Source: Gymnodinialimonas ulvae (GTDB lineage: Bacteria; Pseudomonadota; Alphaproteobacteria; Rhodobacterales; Rhodobacteraceae). Taken from it: DNA of 64,000 nucleotides. A program made the position numbers and the translations under genes. Of this stretch, positions 25,882 through 34,773 are shown piece after piece. Under the pieces are notes generated by a model, which did not search any database, was not told the DNA's origin, and saw only the letters and a program-made list of their open reading frames with translations. Every line of letters starts with the position of its first letter. The stretch's first letter is position 1. The DNA lies in assembly GCF_037543845.1 (NCBI RefSeq), contig NZ_JBBIFX010000001.1, forward strand, positions 1,364,001-1,428,000, read 5' to 3'.

Positions 25882-27609
25882 CTATCCCTGCCTCAACGTG
25901 AACCCGGGGATGTCGCCGCGATAAACCGTCTCGGGCGTGCCGCCGATCTCGGCCAGCTTGTCCAACGCCGCGCGCGCATCCCCTGCATCGCCCCAATCGC
26001 GGTCCAGATCCGGCCAGGGGATCGAATCGATCAACAGCCGCGTATACGCATGCTGCGGATCGCCGATCACCTCCGTCGGCGGCCCCGCCTCGACCACATG
26101 GCCGTGGTACAAAACCATCACGTAGTCGCTCACGTGATAGGCCGTGGCGAGGTCATGGGTGATGTAGATGATCGAAATCCCGTGCTTGTCCTTGAGGTCA
26201 TGGATATTGGCCAGGATCGTTGCGCGCAGGCTGGCATCCACCATCGAAACCGGCTCATCCGCGATCAACAATTTCGGGCTGAGCATCAAGGCGCGGGCCA
26301 CAATCAGCCGCTGCCTCTGCCCGCCCGAAAGCTGGTGCGGATAGCGGCCCAGAACCAGGCCCGGATCAAGGCCCACCGCCTCGCAGGCCTCCCTCATCGC
26401 CGCATCAACATCGCCTTGCATCCCAAAGTTTTCAAACGGAAATTTCAACGCGTGGTTGACCCGGTAAAACGGGTTGAAACAGGCGTAGGGGTCTTGGAAC
26501 ACCGCCTGCACCTGCTTGCGAAACTCCAGCCGTTCGGCAGCATTCATCGCGTTGATATCGTCGCCCTTGAACCGCACCTGCCCGCCCGTGGGGTCGTTGA
26601 ACCCCAGCATCAGCGAGCCCATCGTCGATTTGCCCGACCCCGATTGCCCGACAATGGAAATGATCTTGGGCTCTTCGCCATCCAACGCGAAACTCATCGG
26701 ATGCAACGCCGTGACCGAGCCGTAGACCTTGCTCACCCCGTCCAGCTCCAGAAGCGGCACATCCAGCGCTTCGCCCTTCGGCGGCGCCGCCTGTGCCTGC
26801 AGGAAACTCTCGCCGCCCACCAGCGGCACCGAGGAAATCAGCTCCCGCGTGTAAGGGTGCGTCGCGTCCTCGATGATCTTGCGCACCGGCCCGAATTCCA
26901 CCAGAACTCCCTTCTTCAAGACCGCGATATCATCCACCGATTGCGCCATCAGACCCATGTCATGGCCAATCAAGATCAGCCCCGCACCGATCTTCGCCTG
27001 CATCTCGCGCAGTGTCTGCATCACATGGCGCTGCGTGATCACGTCAAGCGCGCTCGTCGGCTCGTCCGCAATAATCAGATCCGGCGTCAGGCAGGTGCCG
27101 ATCGCAATACACACCCGCTGCTTCATGCCGCCGCTCAACTCATGCGGATAGAGCCGCCCGACCACGCGCGGATCGAGACCAACACCGTTCAACGCCGCAT
27201 CCGACCGCGCCTGCAACGCGGCCTGCTCCATCGCGCCCTCATGGGCCACGACCGCATCCCAGATCTGCGCTTCCACCCGCATCACCGGGTTTAGCGAATT
27301 CATCGCGCCCTGCGGAATGTAGCTGATCTTGCGCAGCCGCACGCGCCGCATCCCCTCCTCGTCGAGGTGCAGGACGTTGGTGTCGCCGTCGAGAGAGTTC
27401 AGATGCACCTCGCCCGATGCCACGAACCCCGGATTGGCCAGCATCCGCATCGCCGCCAGCGCGGTGGTCGTCTTGCCCGACCCGCTTTCGCCGATGAACC
27501 CGATCCGGCGACCCTTCTCCACGGAAAGCGTCACGTCGGTCACCGCATGAACCACCCCCTTCGAAGTCGGAAAATCGATGTGAATGTTCTTGATGTCGAG
27601 GATGCTCAT
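25882..27609 (-). CDS. oligosaccharide/peptide-type ABC transporter ATPase, two-domain
   Basis: 575 residues, two ABC domains. First: Walker A GESGSGKTT, signature LSGGMKQRV, Walker B LIIADEPTSALD. Second: GQSGSGKST, LSGGQRQRL, LLIADEPVSMVD. The second D-loop reads VSMVD rather than TSALD, a variation seen in oligosaccharide-type members. Starts one base before the permease stop region and ends next to the mannosidase gene. With the permeases at 27611 and 28569 and binding protein at 29644 it makes a full importer, probably of mannose-containing oligosaccharides given the GH38 gene. Confidence 0.93.
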   Translation of the reverse strand: MSILDIKNIHIDFPTSKGVVHAVTDVTLSVEKGRRIGFIGESGSGKTTTALAAMRMLANPGFVASGEVHLNSLDGDTNVLHLDEEGMRRVRLRKISYIPQGAMNSLNPVMRVEAQIWDAVVAHEGAMEQAALQARSDAALNGVGLDPRVVGRLYPHELSGGMKQRVCIAIGTCLTPDLIIADEPTSALDVITQRHVMQTLREMQAKIGAGLILIGHDMGLMAQSVDDIAVLKKGVLVEFGPVRKIIEDATHPYTRELISSVPLVGGESFLQAQAAPPKGEALDVPLLELDGVSKVYGSVTALHPMSFALDGEEPKIISIVGQSGSGKSTMGSLMLGFNDPTGGQVRFKGDDINAMNAAERLEFRKQVQAVFQDPYACFNPFYRVNHALKFPFENFGMQGDVDAAMREACEAVGLDPGLVLGRYPHQLSGGQRQRLIVARALMLSPKLLIADEPVSMVDASLRATILANIHDLKDKHGISIIYITHDLATAYHVSDYVMVLYHGHVVEAGPPTEVIGDPQHAYTRLLIDSIPWPDLDRDWGDAGDARAALDKLAEIGGTPETVYRGDIPGFTLRQG

Positions 27610-27610
27610 C

Positions 27611-28564
27611 TCACAACCTCCTCAACCGCGGGTTCGACACTTCATCGAGACCCAGATTGATCAACAAAAGCCCGATGAACATCACCATCAACAACACCGT
27701 CGGAAAGCCCCACCACCACCACATGTCGCGGGTCAGTGCCGCGCTATCAATCGCGTCGTAGATCACCCGTCCCAACGTCGGCACGCGCTGCGGCCCAAGG
27801 CCCAGAACCTCAAGGCCCACGGCTGTAACGATGGCGGTGGTGACGTTGGCGATGAAGGACCCAAAAAGGTACGGCACCAGGTTGGGCAGCATTTCACGGA
27901 ACATGATGTGCCGGTCCGACGCGCCGCTCAGTCGCGCCATCTGCACGTATCCGCTCTCGCGCATCGACAGGACCTGCGCCCGGATCAGGCGCGTGGGCGA
28001 TTGCCAGACAAACGCCGCGATCAGCACCGCCATCATGGTCAGTGTTATGTCCCCGAAACTGGCCTGCACCACCACCAGGATCAGAAGCGGCGGGATCGTG
28101 ATCATCACGTCCGAACTGACCCGGATTACATCATCGACCCGGCCCCCGGTATAGCCCGCGGTAAAGCCCAGGAAGATGCCCAGTGACATCCCGATCAGGC
28201 TGGCCAGCACGCCGACGTAAAGCGAATTGGGCGCCCCCACGATCAGCAGCGCCAGAAGGTCCTTGCCCGCCACATCCGTGCCCAACGGGCTGGACGCGAG
28301 GCCCACTTGCCCGCGCAGGTTCTCGAACCCCACCGGCGCCTGGCTCGGCATCACCGCGCCGGTGAACACCAAGTCCGTATCCCAGAACAGCCGCCCGAAA
28401 ATCCCCAGTGCCACGATCCCCAAGAGCAGCGAAACACCCCAGATCAGTTTGGGATTGTTCCACGGATTGTCGAAGCGTTTCATACGCTTGAGCTGCCGTT
28501 TGGTCAGGCCCGCCATATCTGGCGCGGCGGTTTCCGGGGCGGCGGCGTTTGTAGGATCAGACAT
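27611..28564 (-). CDS. ABC transporter permease, DppC/OppC type
   Basis: 317 residues. An N-terminal cytoplasmic tail (MSDPTNAAAPETAAPDMAG) precedes the first helix at about 45-65, then LGTDVAGKDLLALLIVGAPNSL, several helices and the EAA loop ESGYVQMARLSGASDRHIMFREMLPNL. Ends LGLDEVSNPRLRRL. ATG at 28564 is preceded by GGAGGG; the longer frame from 28597 lacks a ribosome site. One base separates it from the ATPase gene. Confidence 0.92.
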   Translation of the reverse strand: MSDPTNAAAPETAAPDMAGLTKRQLKRMKRFDNPWNNPKLIWGVSLLLGIVALGIFGRLFWDTDLVFTGAVMPSQAPVGFENLRGQVGLASSPLGTDVAGKDLLALLIVGAPNSLYVGVLASLIGMSLGIFLGFTAGYTGGRVDDVIRVSSDVMITIPPLLILVVVQASFGDITLTMMAVLIAAFVWQSPTRLIRAQVLSMRESGYVQMARLSGASDRHIMFREMLPNLVPYLFGSFIANVTTAIVTAVGLEVLGLGPQRVPTLGRVIYDAIDSAALTRDMWWWWGFPTVLLMVMFIGLLLINLGLDEVSNPRLRRL

Positions 28565-28568
28565 CTCT

Positions 28569-29564
28569 TTACCCTCCCAACCGGATGCGTGGATCAATCA
28601 GCGGATAGATCAGATCGACCAGGAATACAGCCAGCGCCGTCATCAGGATGATCACGAAACTGACCCCCTGGATGACCGGGTAATCCTGCGTCAGGATCGC
28701 GTCATAGAGCAGCTTGCCCATGCCCGGATATGCAAAGATGCGCTCCACCAGGACCTGCCCCGCCACCAGCATACCAATCTTCAGCGCAAAGGCCGTGATC
28801 TGCGGCAGGATCGCGTTGCGGATCATGTATTTGTATAAGATGTAGCGCTTTTTCAGGCCCTTGGCCTTGGCCAGCACCGTGTAATCCTCGCCCTGCACCG
28901 TGATCATCAGACCCCGCATGCCAAGCGCCCAGAACCCGAAGGTCACCACCACGATCGACATCGCCGGCAGGACGCCGTGGTGGATGACCGACCCGATGAA
29001 CGACAGACTCCATTCCGGCTCGACATTGATCCCGTATGCCCCGTTCAATGGGAACCACGGCAAGGTGCTCGAGAACACATACATCAACAACAGCCCCGAC
29101 AGGATCGGCGGCATCGACGTGAACACCATCATCGCCGGGATCACCGCCTTCCACGGACGCGGCGTGTGCTCCCACACCATCAACGCGCCCAGAAGGTTGC
29201 CGATGATGAACGTGATGATCAACGCCACCATCATCAACCCGATGGTCCACGGCAGCGCGCCCCCGATCATCTGTGCGACCGGGGTCGGGAAGGAATTCGT
29301 CGACAGGCCGAAATCGAAGGTCAGAGTGTTCTTGATATATAGGAAATACTGCACGTACCACGGGTCGTTGAAGCCGAAACGCTCCATCAACTGCTCCATG
29401 ATCGCGCCGGAATTCTCGATGGTCCCCCCGCCCGAGGCCATCCGCCCCAGCATCGCGTCAATCGGATTGACCGGCGACAGCCGCGGGATGATCCAGATCA
29501 GCGTCGCCGCGATGAACACCGTCAGAAACAGCGTGAACAGACGATTGGCGAGATATCGGGCCAT
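28569..29564 (-). CDS. ABC transporter permease, DppB/OppB type
   Basis: 331 residues, about six helices; starts MARYLANRLFTLFLTVFIAATLIW, with WYVQYFLYIKNTLTFDFGLS and the EAA loop GEDYTVLAKAKGLKKRYILYKYMIRNA. GGAGGC is correctly spaced before the ATG at 29564, whereas the upstream in-frame ATG at 29633 is not supported. Four bases separate it from the DppC-type gene. Confidence 0.92.
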   Translation of the reverse strand: MARYLANRLFTLFLTVFIAATLIWIIPRLSPVNPIDAMLGRMASGGGTIENSGAIMEQLMERFGFNDPWYVQYFLYIKNTLTFDFGLSTNSFPTPVAQMIGGALPWTIGLMMVALIITFIIGNLLGALMVWEHTPRPWKAVIPAMMVFTSMPPILSGLLLMYVFSSTLPWFPLNGAYGINVEPEWSLSFIGSVIHHGVLPAMSIVVVTFGFWALGMRGLMITVQGEDYTVLAKAKGLKKRYILYKYMIRNAILPQITAFALKIGMLVAGQVLVERIFAYPGMGKLLYDAILTQDYPVIQGVSFVIILMTALAVFLVDLIYPLIDPRIRLGG

Positions 29565-29643
29565 GTCGGTGCCTCCCCGGAACGAAATCTGGTGACCGGG
29601 GGCACGGTGCCGCGCCCCAGGACCTGTTATCAATGGTCGGTGA

Positions 29644-31383
29644 TCACTCCGCGCGCGTCAGGTTGTGGATGATCTGGTGACCGGAATTCCAATGGAAGAA
29701 CGGGTGGTTGTAGTAATTGTCCGCCGACGGCCACCCCTCCCAATAGGTGGTGGCAAACGGCATCAGTTTGAACGCCTGCACCAGCGGCACGAAGGGCATC
29801 TCGGCATCGAGATACTGATAGGCCTCCGCCACCATGCCCGGGATCGCCGGATCACCAAGCGCCATCGTCTCCATTTCGTCAACAATCGCGGAGTAGGCTT
29901 CCGCTGCCTCCCCGTCCCAGCGCGACGTGTTGTTGAACCCGGGGCTGCGCTCGCCGACCGGCACCACATCTGCCACCGTGTAGCGGCCCATCGACGCCCA
30001 CGGCTCGTTCACCGACCCGCACGACAGCCACGAATAGCTCATCGTGAAGGCACCGAACGGCAGGACCTCGCCCCAGAACACACCGTTTTCCACCGGCACC
30101 GACCGCGCATCAATGCCCGCCCGCTGAAGCTGTTCCACGATCATGTCAATCGTCCGCGTATACTCGGTCGAGGCGGAATTGACGTGGATCTCCACCGACA
30201 GCGTTTCTCCATCGCGGGTGTAGTAATCGCCGTCACGGGTCCAGCCCTCGGCCTCCAGAAGCGCCTGCGCGCCTTCCACATCCGCCGTCGGCGACAGGCC
30301 ATGGCCTGCCTCGACCACTGCATCGATGAACGGGCTCATCGAGCCATATTGCGCGAACATCGTGCTCGACGCCGTGGTCGCACCCTCGGCGGCAATGTTC
30401 ACGATCTGCGTCCGGTCGATGATCATCGACACCGCGCGCCGCATGTTGGCATTGTCCCAAGGGGCGACGGTCGTGTTGATCTCCATCTGCCGCGCGCAAG
30501 GATCGGCAACCGCATAGGGATAATCGGAATACCACGCCATCGCATCGGGGTTTTGCGCCTGAATGGCTTCGAATGTGCCAACGCTGAGGTTCTGCGCCGC
30601 GTCCAGATCGCCCGCGATCATCAACTGCGCCCGGCTTTCTTCACCGCCCGATTCAAGGAAGATCACGCGCTCGGGCTCGGGCATGTCCATGAAGCCCGTC
30701 TCTGCGCCCCACCAGCTGTCCGCCCGGTCCCAGATCGCACGGTTCGACGCGCTGCTCTCGTAGACATACGGCCCCGTCCCGATCGGCGGGAAGAAGGTGA
30801 ACGTCGCGGGGTCCTCCGCCGCCGACCAAACATGCTCTGGCATGATCAGGAAACTGCCAAAGATCCGCACGCCGAAATTTTCCACGGCAAACCGGGGGTT
30901 TGGCGCGTTCAAAGTGAATTGCACGGTGTGACTGTCAAGCGCTTCAACGCTGGCCACCTGACCGCGCAATGTCGCAACTTCGCGCGCCGTCAGCTCTTCG
31001 TTCTCCAGCGCCATGTTGACCGTGAACACCACGTCATCGGCATCGAACGCCTCGCCATCCGACCAGGTCACGCCTTCGCGCAACGCGATGGTCCAAACAG
31101 CGCCGCCTTCATCCGAATTCGCCTCAAGCGCCAGCCACGGGTCCAACTCACCGGTGTTGTAATTCAGAATGAAAAGCGGCTCCCACATCGTCTGATGCGC
31201 GCCGTGCATGCGCCGAATGCCGGTACCATCCGTCATCCAGTTGAAGTTTTCCGGGTCCGCAATCGTGCGGTCCAAATCGAAGATCACCGTGTTCTCTCGC
31301 GACACATCCTGGGCGAAAGCGCCACTTGTCAGGGCCAGCGTCATTGCCGCCGTGCCAAGAAGCAGTTTGGTTGTCTTTTTCAT
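29644..31383 (-). CDS. ABC transporter substrate-binding protein, family 5 (oligosaccharide-type)
   Basis: 579 residues with signal peptide MKKTTKLLLGTAAMTLALTSGAFA. Blocks GVTWSDGEAFDADDVVFTVNMA, FPPIGTGPYVYESS and WDNANMRRAVSMIIDRTQIV belong to SBP_bac_5. The HGAHQTMWEPLFILNYNTGELDPWLA block near residue 58 and the long VNEPWASMGRYTV segment fit the sugar-binding branch rather than dipeptide-binding. GGGAGGA precedes the ATG at 31383 (an in-frame TTG lies one codon earlier). First gene of the mannosidase importer operon. Confidence 0.9.
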   Translation of the reverse strand: MKKTTKLLLGTAAMTLALTSGAFAQDVSRENTVIFDLDRTIADPENFNWMTDGTGIRRMHGAHQTMWEPLFILNYNTGELDPWLALEANSDEGGAVWTIALREGVTWSDGEAFDADDVVFTVNMALENEELTAREVATLRGQVASVEALDSHTVQFTLNAPNPRFAVENFGVRIFGSFLIMPEHVWSAAEDPATFTFFPPIGTGPYVYESSASNRAIWDRADSWWGAETGFMDMPEPERVIFLESGGEESRAQLMIAGDLDAAQNLSVGTFEAIQAQNPDAMAWYSDYPYAVADPCARQMEINTTVAPWDNANMRRAVSMIIDRTQIVNIAAEGATTASSTMFAQYGSMSPFIDAVVEAGHGLSPTADVEGAQALLEAEGWTRDGDYYTRDGETLSVEIHVNSASTEYTRTIDMIVEQLQRAGIDARSVPVENGVFWGEVLPFGAFTMSYSWLSCGSVNEPWASMGRYTVADVVPVGERSPGFNNTSRWDGEAAEAYSAIVDEMETMALGDPAIPGMVAEAYQYLDAEMPFVPLVQAFKLMPFATTYWEGWPSADNYYNHPFFHWNSGHQIIHNLTRAE

Positions 31384-31478
31384 CAAGTCCTCCCTAGGGC
31401 TTTTGGTGCGACCCGCGGCGTCCCGCGGACCGGTTTGGCCACCCGCACCTGCGCGCGGATGGCAATCTTGCGCGCGCG

Positions 31479-32159
31479 CTACCGCAGGTAATCCATCACC
31501 ATCACGCGGCTATGATCCGGTAGATCGGCGCGTGTCAGGTCGATGGTATGGGACAGTGCGAAATCCACATGATTGTCGCGGAAATGCGCCAGGAAACTCT
31601 CGATCCACATCGTGTTTCGGGGCTTGTAGGTGAGCGTACGGAAATGCATCGGAATGATGATCTTCGGCTGCACCCGGTGGATCATTTCCATCAAATCCGG
31701 CAGCTCGATCGTCAGATACCCGCCGGCCAGCGTCAGAAGCACATCTGTGTCTGCAAAGAAATCCTGCTGCGCTTCGGTCAGCGGGTTTCCAACATCGCCC
31801 ATATGCGCGATTTTCATCCCGTCCATCTCGAAGCGATACATGCCGTTTTGCCCCGGAATGTCGTGTTCGGGGTGCAGCTCCCATTCCATCGCTTCGATGG
31901 CATGGACCGTGAGCCCTCCCGCCTCCCCCGCGCCGCCCGCCTTGGCCACGTCCAGCGCGTTCAGGACCAGTGGCTCGCCGGGGATCAAATCGGCGCGGCA
32001 ATGGGCGCTGTCGTCATCCGACGAGATCACCACAACATCGGCGCTTTCGCGGATCGGCGCATAGCCGACGCCCTCGGGTGTGTAGGGGTCGGTGATGATC
32101 GAAAAGCCGGTGGCATCCGTCAGCTTGAACGCCGCATGTCCGAACCATGTGATCTGCAT
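31479..32159 (-). CDS. MBL-fold metal-dependent hydrolase, UPF0173-like
   Basis: 226 residues of the small metallo-beta-lactamase-like L-ascorbate-6-phosphate-lactonase/UPF0173 type. Begins MQITWFGHAAFKLTD (conserved GHAAF), with SSDDDSAHCRADLI in the place of the usual HxHxDH, AHMGDVGNPL and PKIIIPMHFRTLTY. The first metal motif reads SSDDDSAHC, so the canonical histidines are partly replaced and metal binding may be altered. Lies between the PhyH-like gene and the mannoside importer on the same strand; it could belong to either operon. Confidence 0.8.
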   Translation of the reverse strand: MQITWFGHAAFKLTDATGFSIITDPYTPEGVGYAPIRESADVVVISSDDDSAHCRADLIPGEPLVLNALDVAKAGGAGEAGGLTVHAIEAMEWELHPEHDIPGQNGMYRFEMDGMKIAHMGDVGNPLTEAQQDFFADTDVLLTLAGGYLTIELPDLMEMIHRVQPKIIIPMHFRTLTYKPRNTMWIESFLAHFRDNHVDFALSHTIDLTRADLPDHSRVMVMDYLR

Positions 32160-32320
32160 CGCCGATTAACCCTTCCGTAAGACGTGTAGAGGATTGATGC
32201 GCGGACCGTGCGGGCGCATGTCTTCGGCTGCGCTCCTGCAAAGCGTGCAGATGAACGCATTTCTTCGGATGAATGCGGTCTTCTCCACGCATGTCCGGTC
32301 CGGTGAACGCATCTCATCCC

Positions 32321-33148
32321 TCAATTGTTGCCCACCACATGCGGGCTCGACGTGGCGAGGATATCGTCATTTTCCGGGCGCGGGTGATGGGTCCAATGGC
32401 CGCTTGGGTCGCTCCCGCGCGCGATGATCGCCTCCACCCCGCGGGCCCATTCAGGGTCCGTGATCCGGCTGTCGGGGCTACAATAGCGCAACGTCAGGCC
32501 GCAGCGCCGCCGATCCGACCGGTTCACCTCCGAGCCGTGCACGAGCATATCGGCATGCAGGGAAATTTGTCCTGCTTTCAATGCGTTGACAAAGGGGGCA
32601 CCGTAATCCTCGGCATTTGCGATGCCTTTGTGGAAGACGCTGTTCGCGCCCATCTCCGACGTGGCCAGCGCGCCGCGCGCATGGGTGCCGGGGATGAACC
32701 GCATCGCTGCGTTCGCGGCATCGGCGTCGTCAATGGCGAGCCAGACCGTCACCGTGCGTGCCGGCGACAGCTTCCAGAACGACGCGTCCTGATGCCAAGG
32801 CACATTACGCGAACCTTCTGGTTTCTTTGATAAAATCGCGCTCGCCCAACAGATGATATCCGGGCCCACGATGTCTTCCACCAGGTCCAGGATCCGCGCA
32901 TCCGTCGCGATATCCCAGATCCCCGCCATCCGCGCCTGGTAGCAATTGATCCCGTATGCCCCATCCGGCCCGAGATCCGTCATCAACCTGTCGAAATAGG
33001 CCCGGACCCGCGTGATCTCTTCGGTTGCGAACACCTCGAAGGGCTGCACAAAGCCCAGTGCATTGTACTGCGCGATCTGCGCCCCGCTCAAGCACCGCGC
33101 CCGCGCCGCATCCGCCGGACGAAATCCCAAATCCATCTTCACGCGCAT
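32321..33148 (-). CDS. phytanoyl-CoA dioxygenase (PhyH) family protein
   Basis: 275-residue Fe(II)/2-oxoglutarate dioxygenase. The facial triad is visible as H-x-D in VPWHQDASFWK and the distal His in LVHGSEVNRS, with the 2-oxoglutarate-binding Arg in RRRCGLTLRY. PhyH-family enzymes hydroxylate small molecules or lipids; the substrate here is unknown. ATG at 33148 was chosen over 33175 (a non-ATG start) and 33136 (no ribosome site). Divergent from the AraC-type regulator at 33280, which probably controls it. Confidence 0.83.
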   Translation of the reverse strand: MRVKMDLGFRPADAARARCLSGAQIAQYNALGFVQPFEVFATEEITRVRAYFDRLMTDLGPDGAYGINCYQARMAGIWDIATDARILDLVEDIVGPDIICWASAILSKKPEGSRNVPWHQDASFWKLSPARTVTVWLAIDDADAANAAMRFIPGTHARGALATSEMGANSVFHKGIANAEDYGAPFVNALKAGQISLHADMLVHGSEVNRSDRRRCGLTLRYCSPDSRITDPEWARGVEAIIARGSDPSGHWTHHPRPENDDILATSSPHVVGNN

Positions 33149-33212
33149 CTGTCCCAAACCCTCTCCTCTGCGCAACTAAACCATCCGCCCGGCCCCCTTT
33201 GCAGACCCGTCC

Positions 33213-33239
33213 TTGACAAAAACATATATTATTTTGACA
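33213..33239. promoter_or_regulatory. TTGACA direct repeats 21 bp apart, putative AraC-regulator site
   Basis: TTGACA occurs at 33213-33218 and 33234-33239, exactly 21 bp apart (two helical turns), inside an AT-rich patch in the 131-bp gap between the divergent PhyH and AraC genes. AraC-family proteins commonly bind two direct half-sites at this spacing. Either copy could also serve as a -35 element. Confidence 0.5.
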
Positions 33240-33279
33240 ATTACAAAGCCTTTGCACATGCAGAAAGCCCCTTATTTTC

Positions 33280-34143
33280 ATGCGCTTGCCGCAAAAAATG
33301 TTCAGGATTGATACCTACTTGCCGCCTGGGGACGCTTATCATTTCGCGCGAAAGAACCTGCCGGAAACCCCGCCGGTGATCGAACACAGTCATGATTATT
33401 TCGAGCTTTTTCTCGTCGAACAGGGTCAGGTACACCATTGGATCAACGGGCTGGAGGAGCTGCTCGAACCCGGTCAGCTCACCTTCATCCGCCCCCCCGA
33501 CCGCCACGCGTTGCAAGCTGCGCCGGGCACCGGCGGGCGCATCCTCAACGTGATGTTCCGCGAGGACAGCGCCACGCACCTTGTCTCACGCTACGCACCT
33601 GAAATCGCGGGAAATTTCTTCTGGTCCAATGGCGAATTTCCGATGTCGATCCGGCTCGCCGGGCCGCAGAAAGAGCGCGCCGTGAATGCCATGCTCACCC
33701 TGCAATCCAGTCACCGCAGCCTTGCGCGGATCGAACATTTCCTGTTGTCGATGATGACCCACGTCCTCGACGCCACCGCCCGCACGCAAACCCCCGCCCC
33801 GCCCTGGCTGATCACCGCGGCGCAGGCCGCGCGCGAGCCGCGGGTGTTTCGCCGTGGCGCCGAGGGCATGATCGAAGCCGCAGGCCGCTCCCAAGCCCAT
33901 GTCTGCCGTGAAAGCCGTCGCCATCTGGGCCTGAGCCCGACGCAATACGTCAACCGCATCCGCATCCAGCACGCCGCCATGATGCTCTCGGGCAGTGAAT
34001 ACGCGGTCGCCGTGATCGCGCAGGATTGCGGCTTCGAAAACCTCAGCTATTTCCATAGGTTATTCCGCGAACAATACGGCACGACACCGCGCGGCTATCG
34101 GCAACGGCACAAGAAACCCACCCCGCTCGACGCTCCGATCTGA
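33280..34143 (+). CDS. AraC-family transcriptional regulator
   Basis: 287 residues. An N-terminal cupin ligand domain includes PPVIEHSHDYFELFLVEQGQVHHWING (about residues 30-57) and RPPDRHAL. The C-terminal AraC DNA-binding domain has two helix-turn-helix units: AGRSQAHVCRESRRHLGLSP and YAVAVIAQDCGFENLSYFHRLFRE, ending YGTTPRGYRQR. Divergent from the PhyH gene with paired TTGACA repeats between them, so a local activator role is likely. Effector unknown. Confidence 0.9.
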   Translation: MRLPQKMFRIDTYLPPGDAYHFARKNLPETPPVIEHSHDYFELFLVEQGQVHHWINGLEELLEPGQLTFIRPPDRHALQAAPGTGGRILNVMFREDSATHLVSRYAPEIAGNFFWSNGEFPMSIRLAGPQKERAVNAMLTLQSSHRSLARIEHFLLSMMTHVLDATARTQTPAPPWLITAAQAAREPRVFRRGAEGMIEAAGRSQAHVCRESRRHLGLSPTQYVNRIRIQHAAMMLSGSEYAVAVIAQDCGFENLSYFHRLFREQYGTTPRGYRQRHKKPTPLDAPI

Positions 34144-34197
34144 GTGGACAATCCCCGACCAAGCCGCCAGCATCGCGGCCAAACGCCGGAGGATCCC

Positions 34198-34770
34198 ATG
34201 CCACAACCAGACCACGTCTCGATCTACGACCTGCCCGATCCCGCAACGCTTGACGATGACATGCAGAGCTACCTTGAGGTTTGTCAGGACAAGCTCGGCA
34301 TGGTGCCCAACGTCCTGCGCACCTTCACCGTCAATCAGGACAAACTCCGCGCCTTCGCCCAATACTACAACACCCTGATGCTCGCCCCCTCGGGCCTGAG
34401 CAAGCTGGAACGCGAGATGGTCGCCGTCGTCGTCTCGTCGGCCAACCGCTGCTATTATTGCCTCGTGGCCCATGGGCAGGCCGTCCGCGCGCTCTCGGGG
34501 GATCCGCATCTGGGCGAAATGTTGGTGATGAATTACCGCGTCGCCGATATCGAACCACGCCAACGCGCAATGCTCGATTTCGCATGGAAGCTGACCACCG
34601 CCCCGTGGGAGGTCGACGCACCCGACCGTCAGGCGCTGCGCGATGCGGGGTTGAGCGAGGCCGAGATTTTCGATCTGTCCGACGTCATCGGGTTCTTCAA
34701 CATGTCAAACCGCTTCGCCATCGCGTCCGACATGATGCCAAACGCCGAATATCACGCCATGGACCGCTAA
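34198..34770 (+). CDS. AhpD-like / peroxidase-related carboxymuconolactone decarboxylase-family protein
   Basis: 190 residues of the AhpD/CMD family. The redox motif C-Y-Y-C-x3-H (CYYCLVAHG) lies near residue 84 in SKLEREMVAVVVSSANRCYYC. Such proteins reduce peroxides using Cys pairs. GGAGGA precedes the ATG at 34198, 54 bases after the AraC stop, so it may be co-transcribed with the regulator. Confidence 0.85.
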   Translation: MPQPDHVSIYDLPDPATLDDDMQSYLEVCQDKLGMVPNVLRTFTVNQDKLRAFAQYYNTLMLAPSGLSKLEREMVAVVVSSANRCYYCLVAHGQAVRALSGDPHLGEMLVMNYRVADIEPRQRAMLDFAWKLTTAPWEVDAPDRQALRDAGLSEAEIFDLSDVIGFFNMSNRFAIASDMMPNAEYHAMDR

Positions 34771-34773
34771 CCC

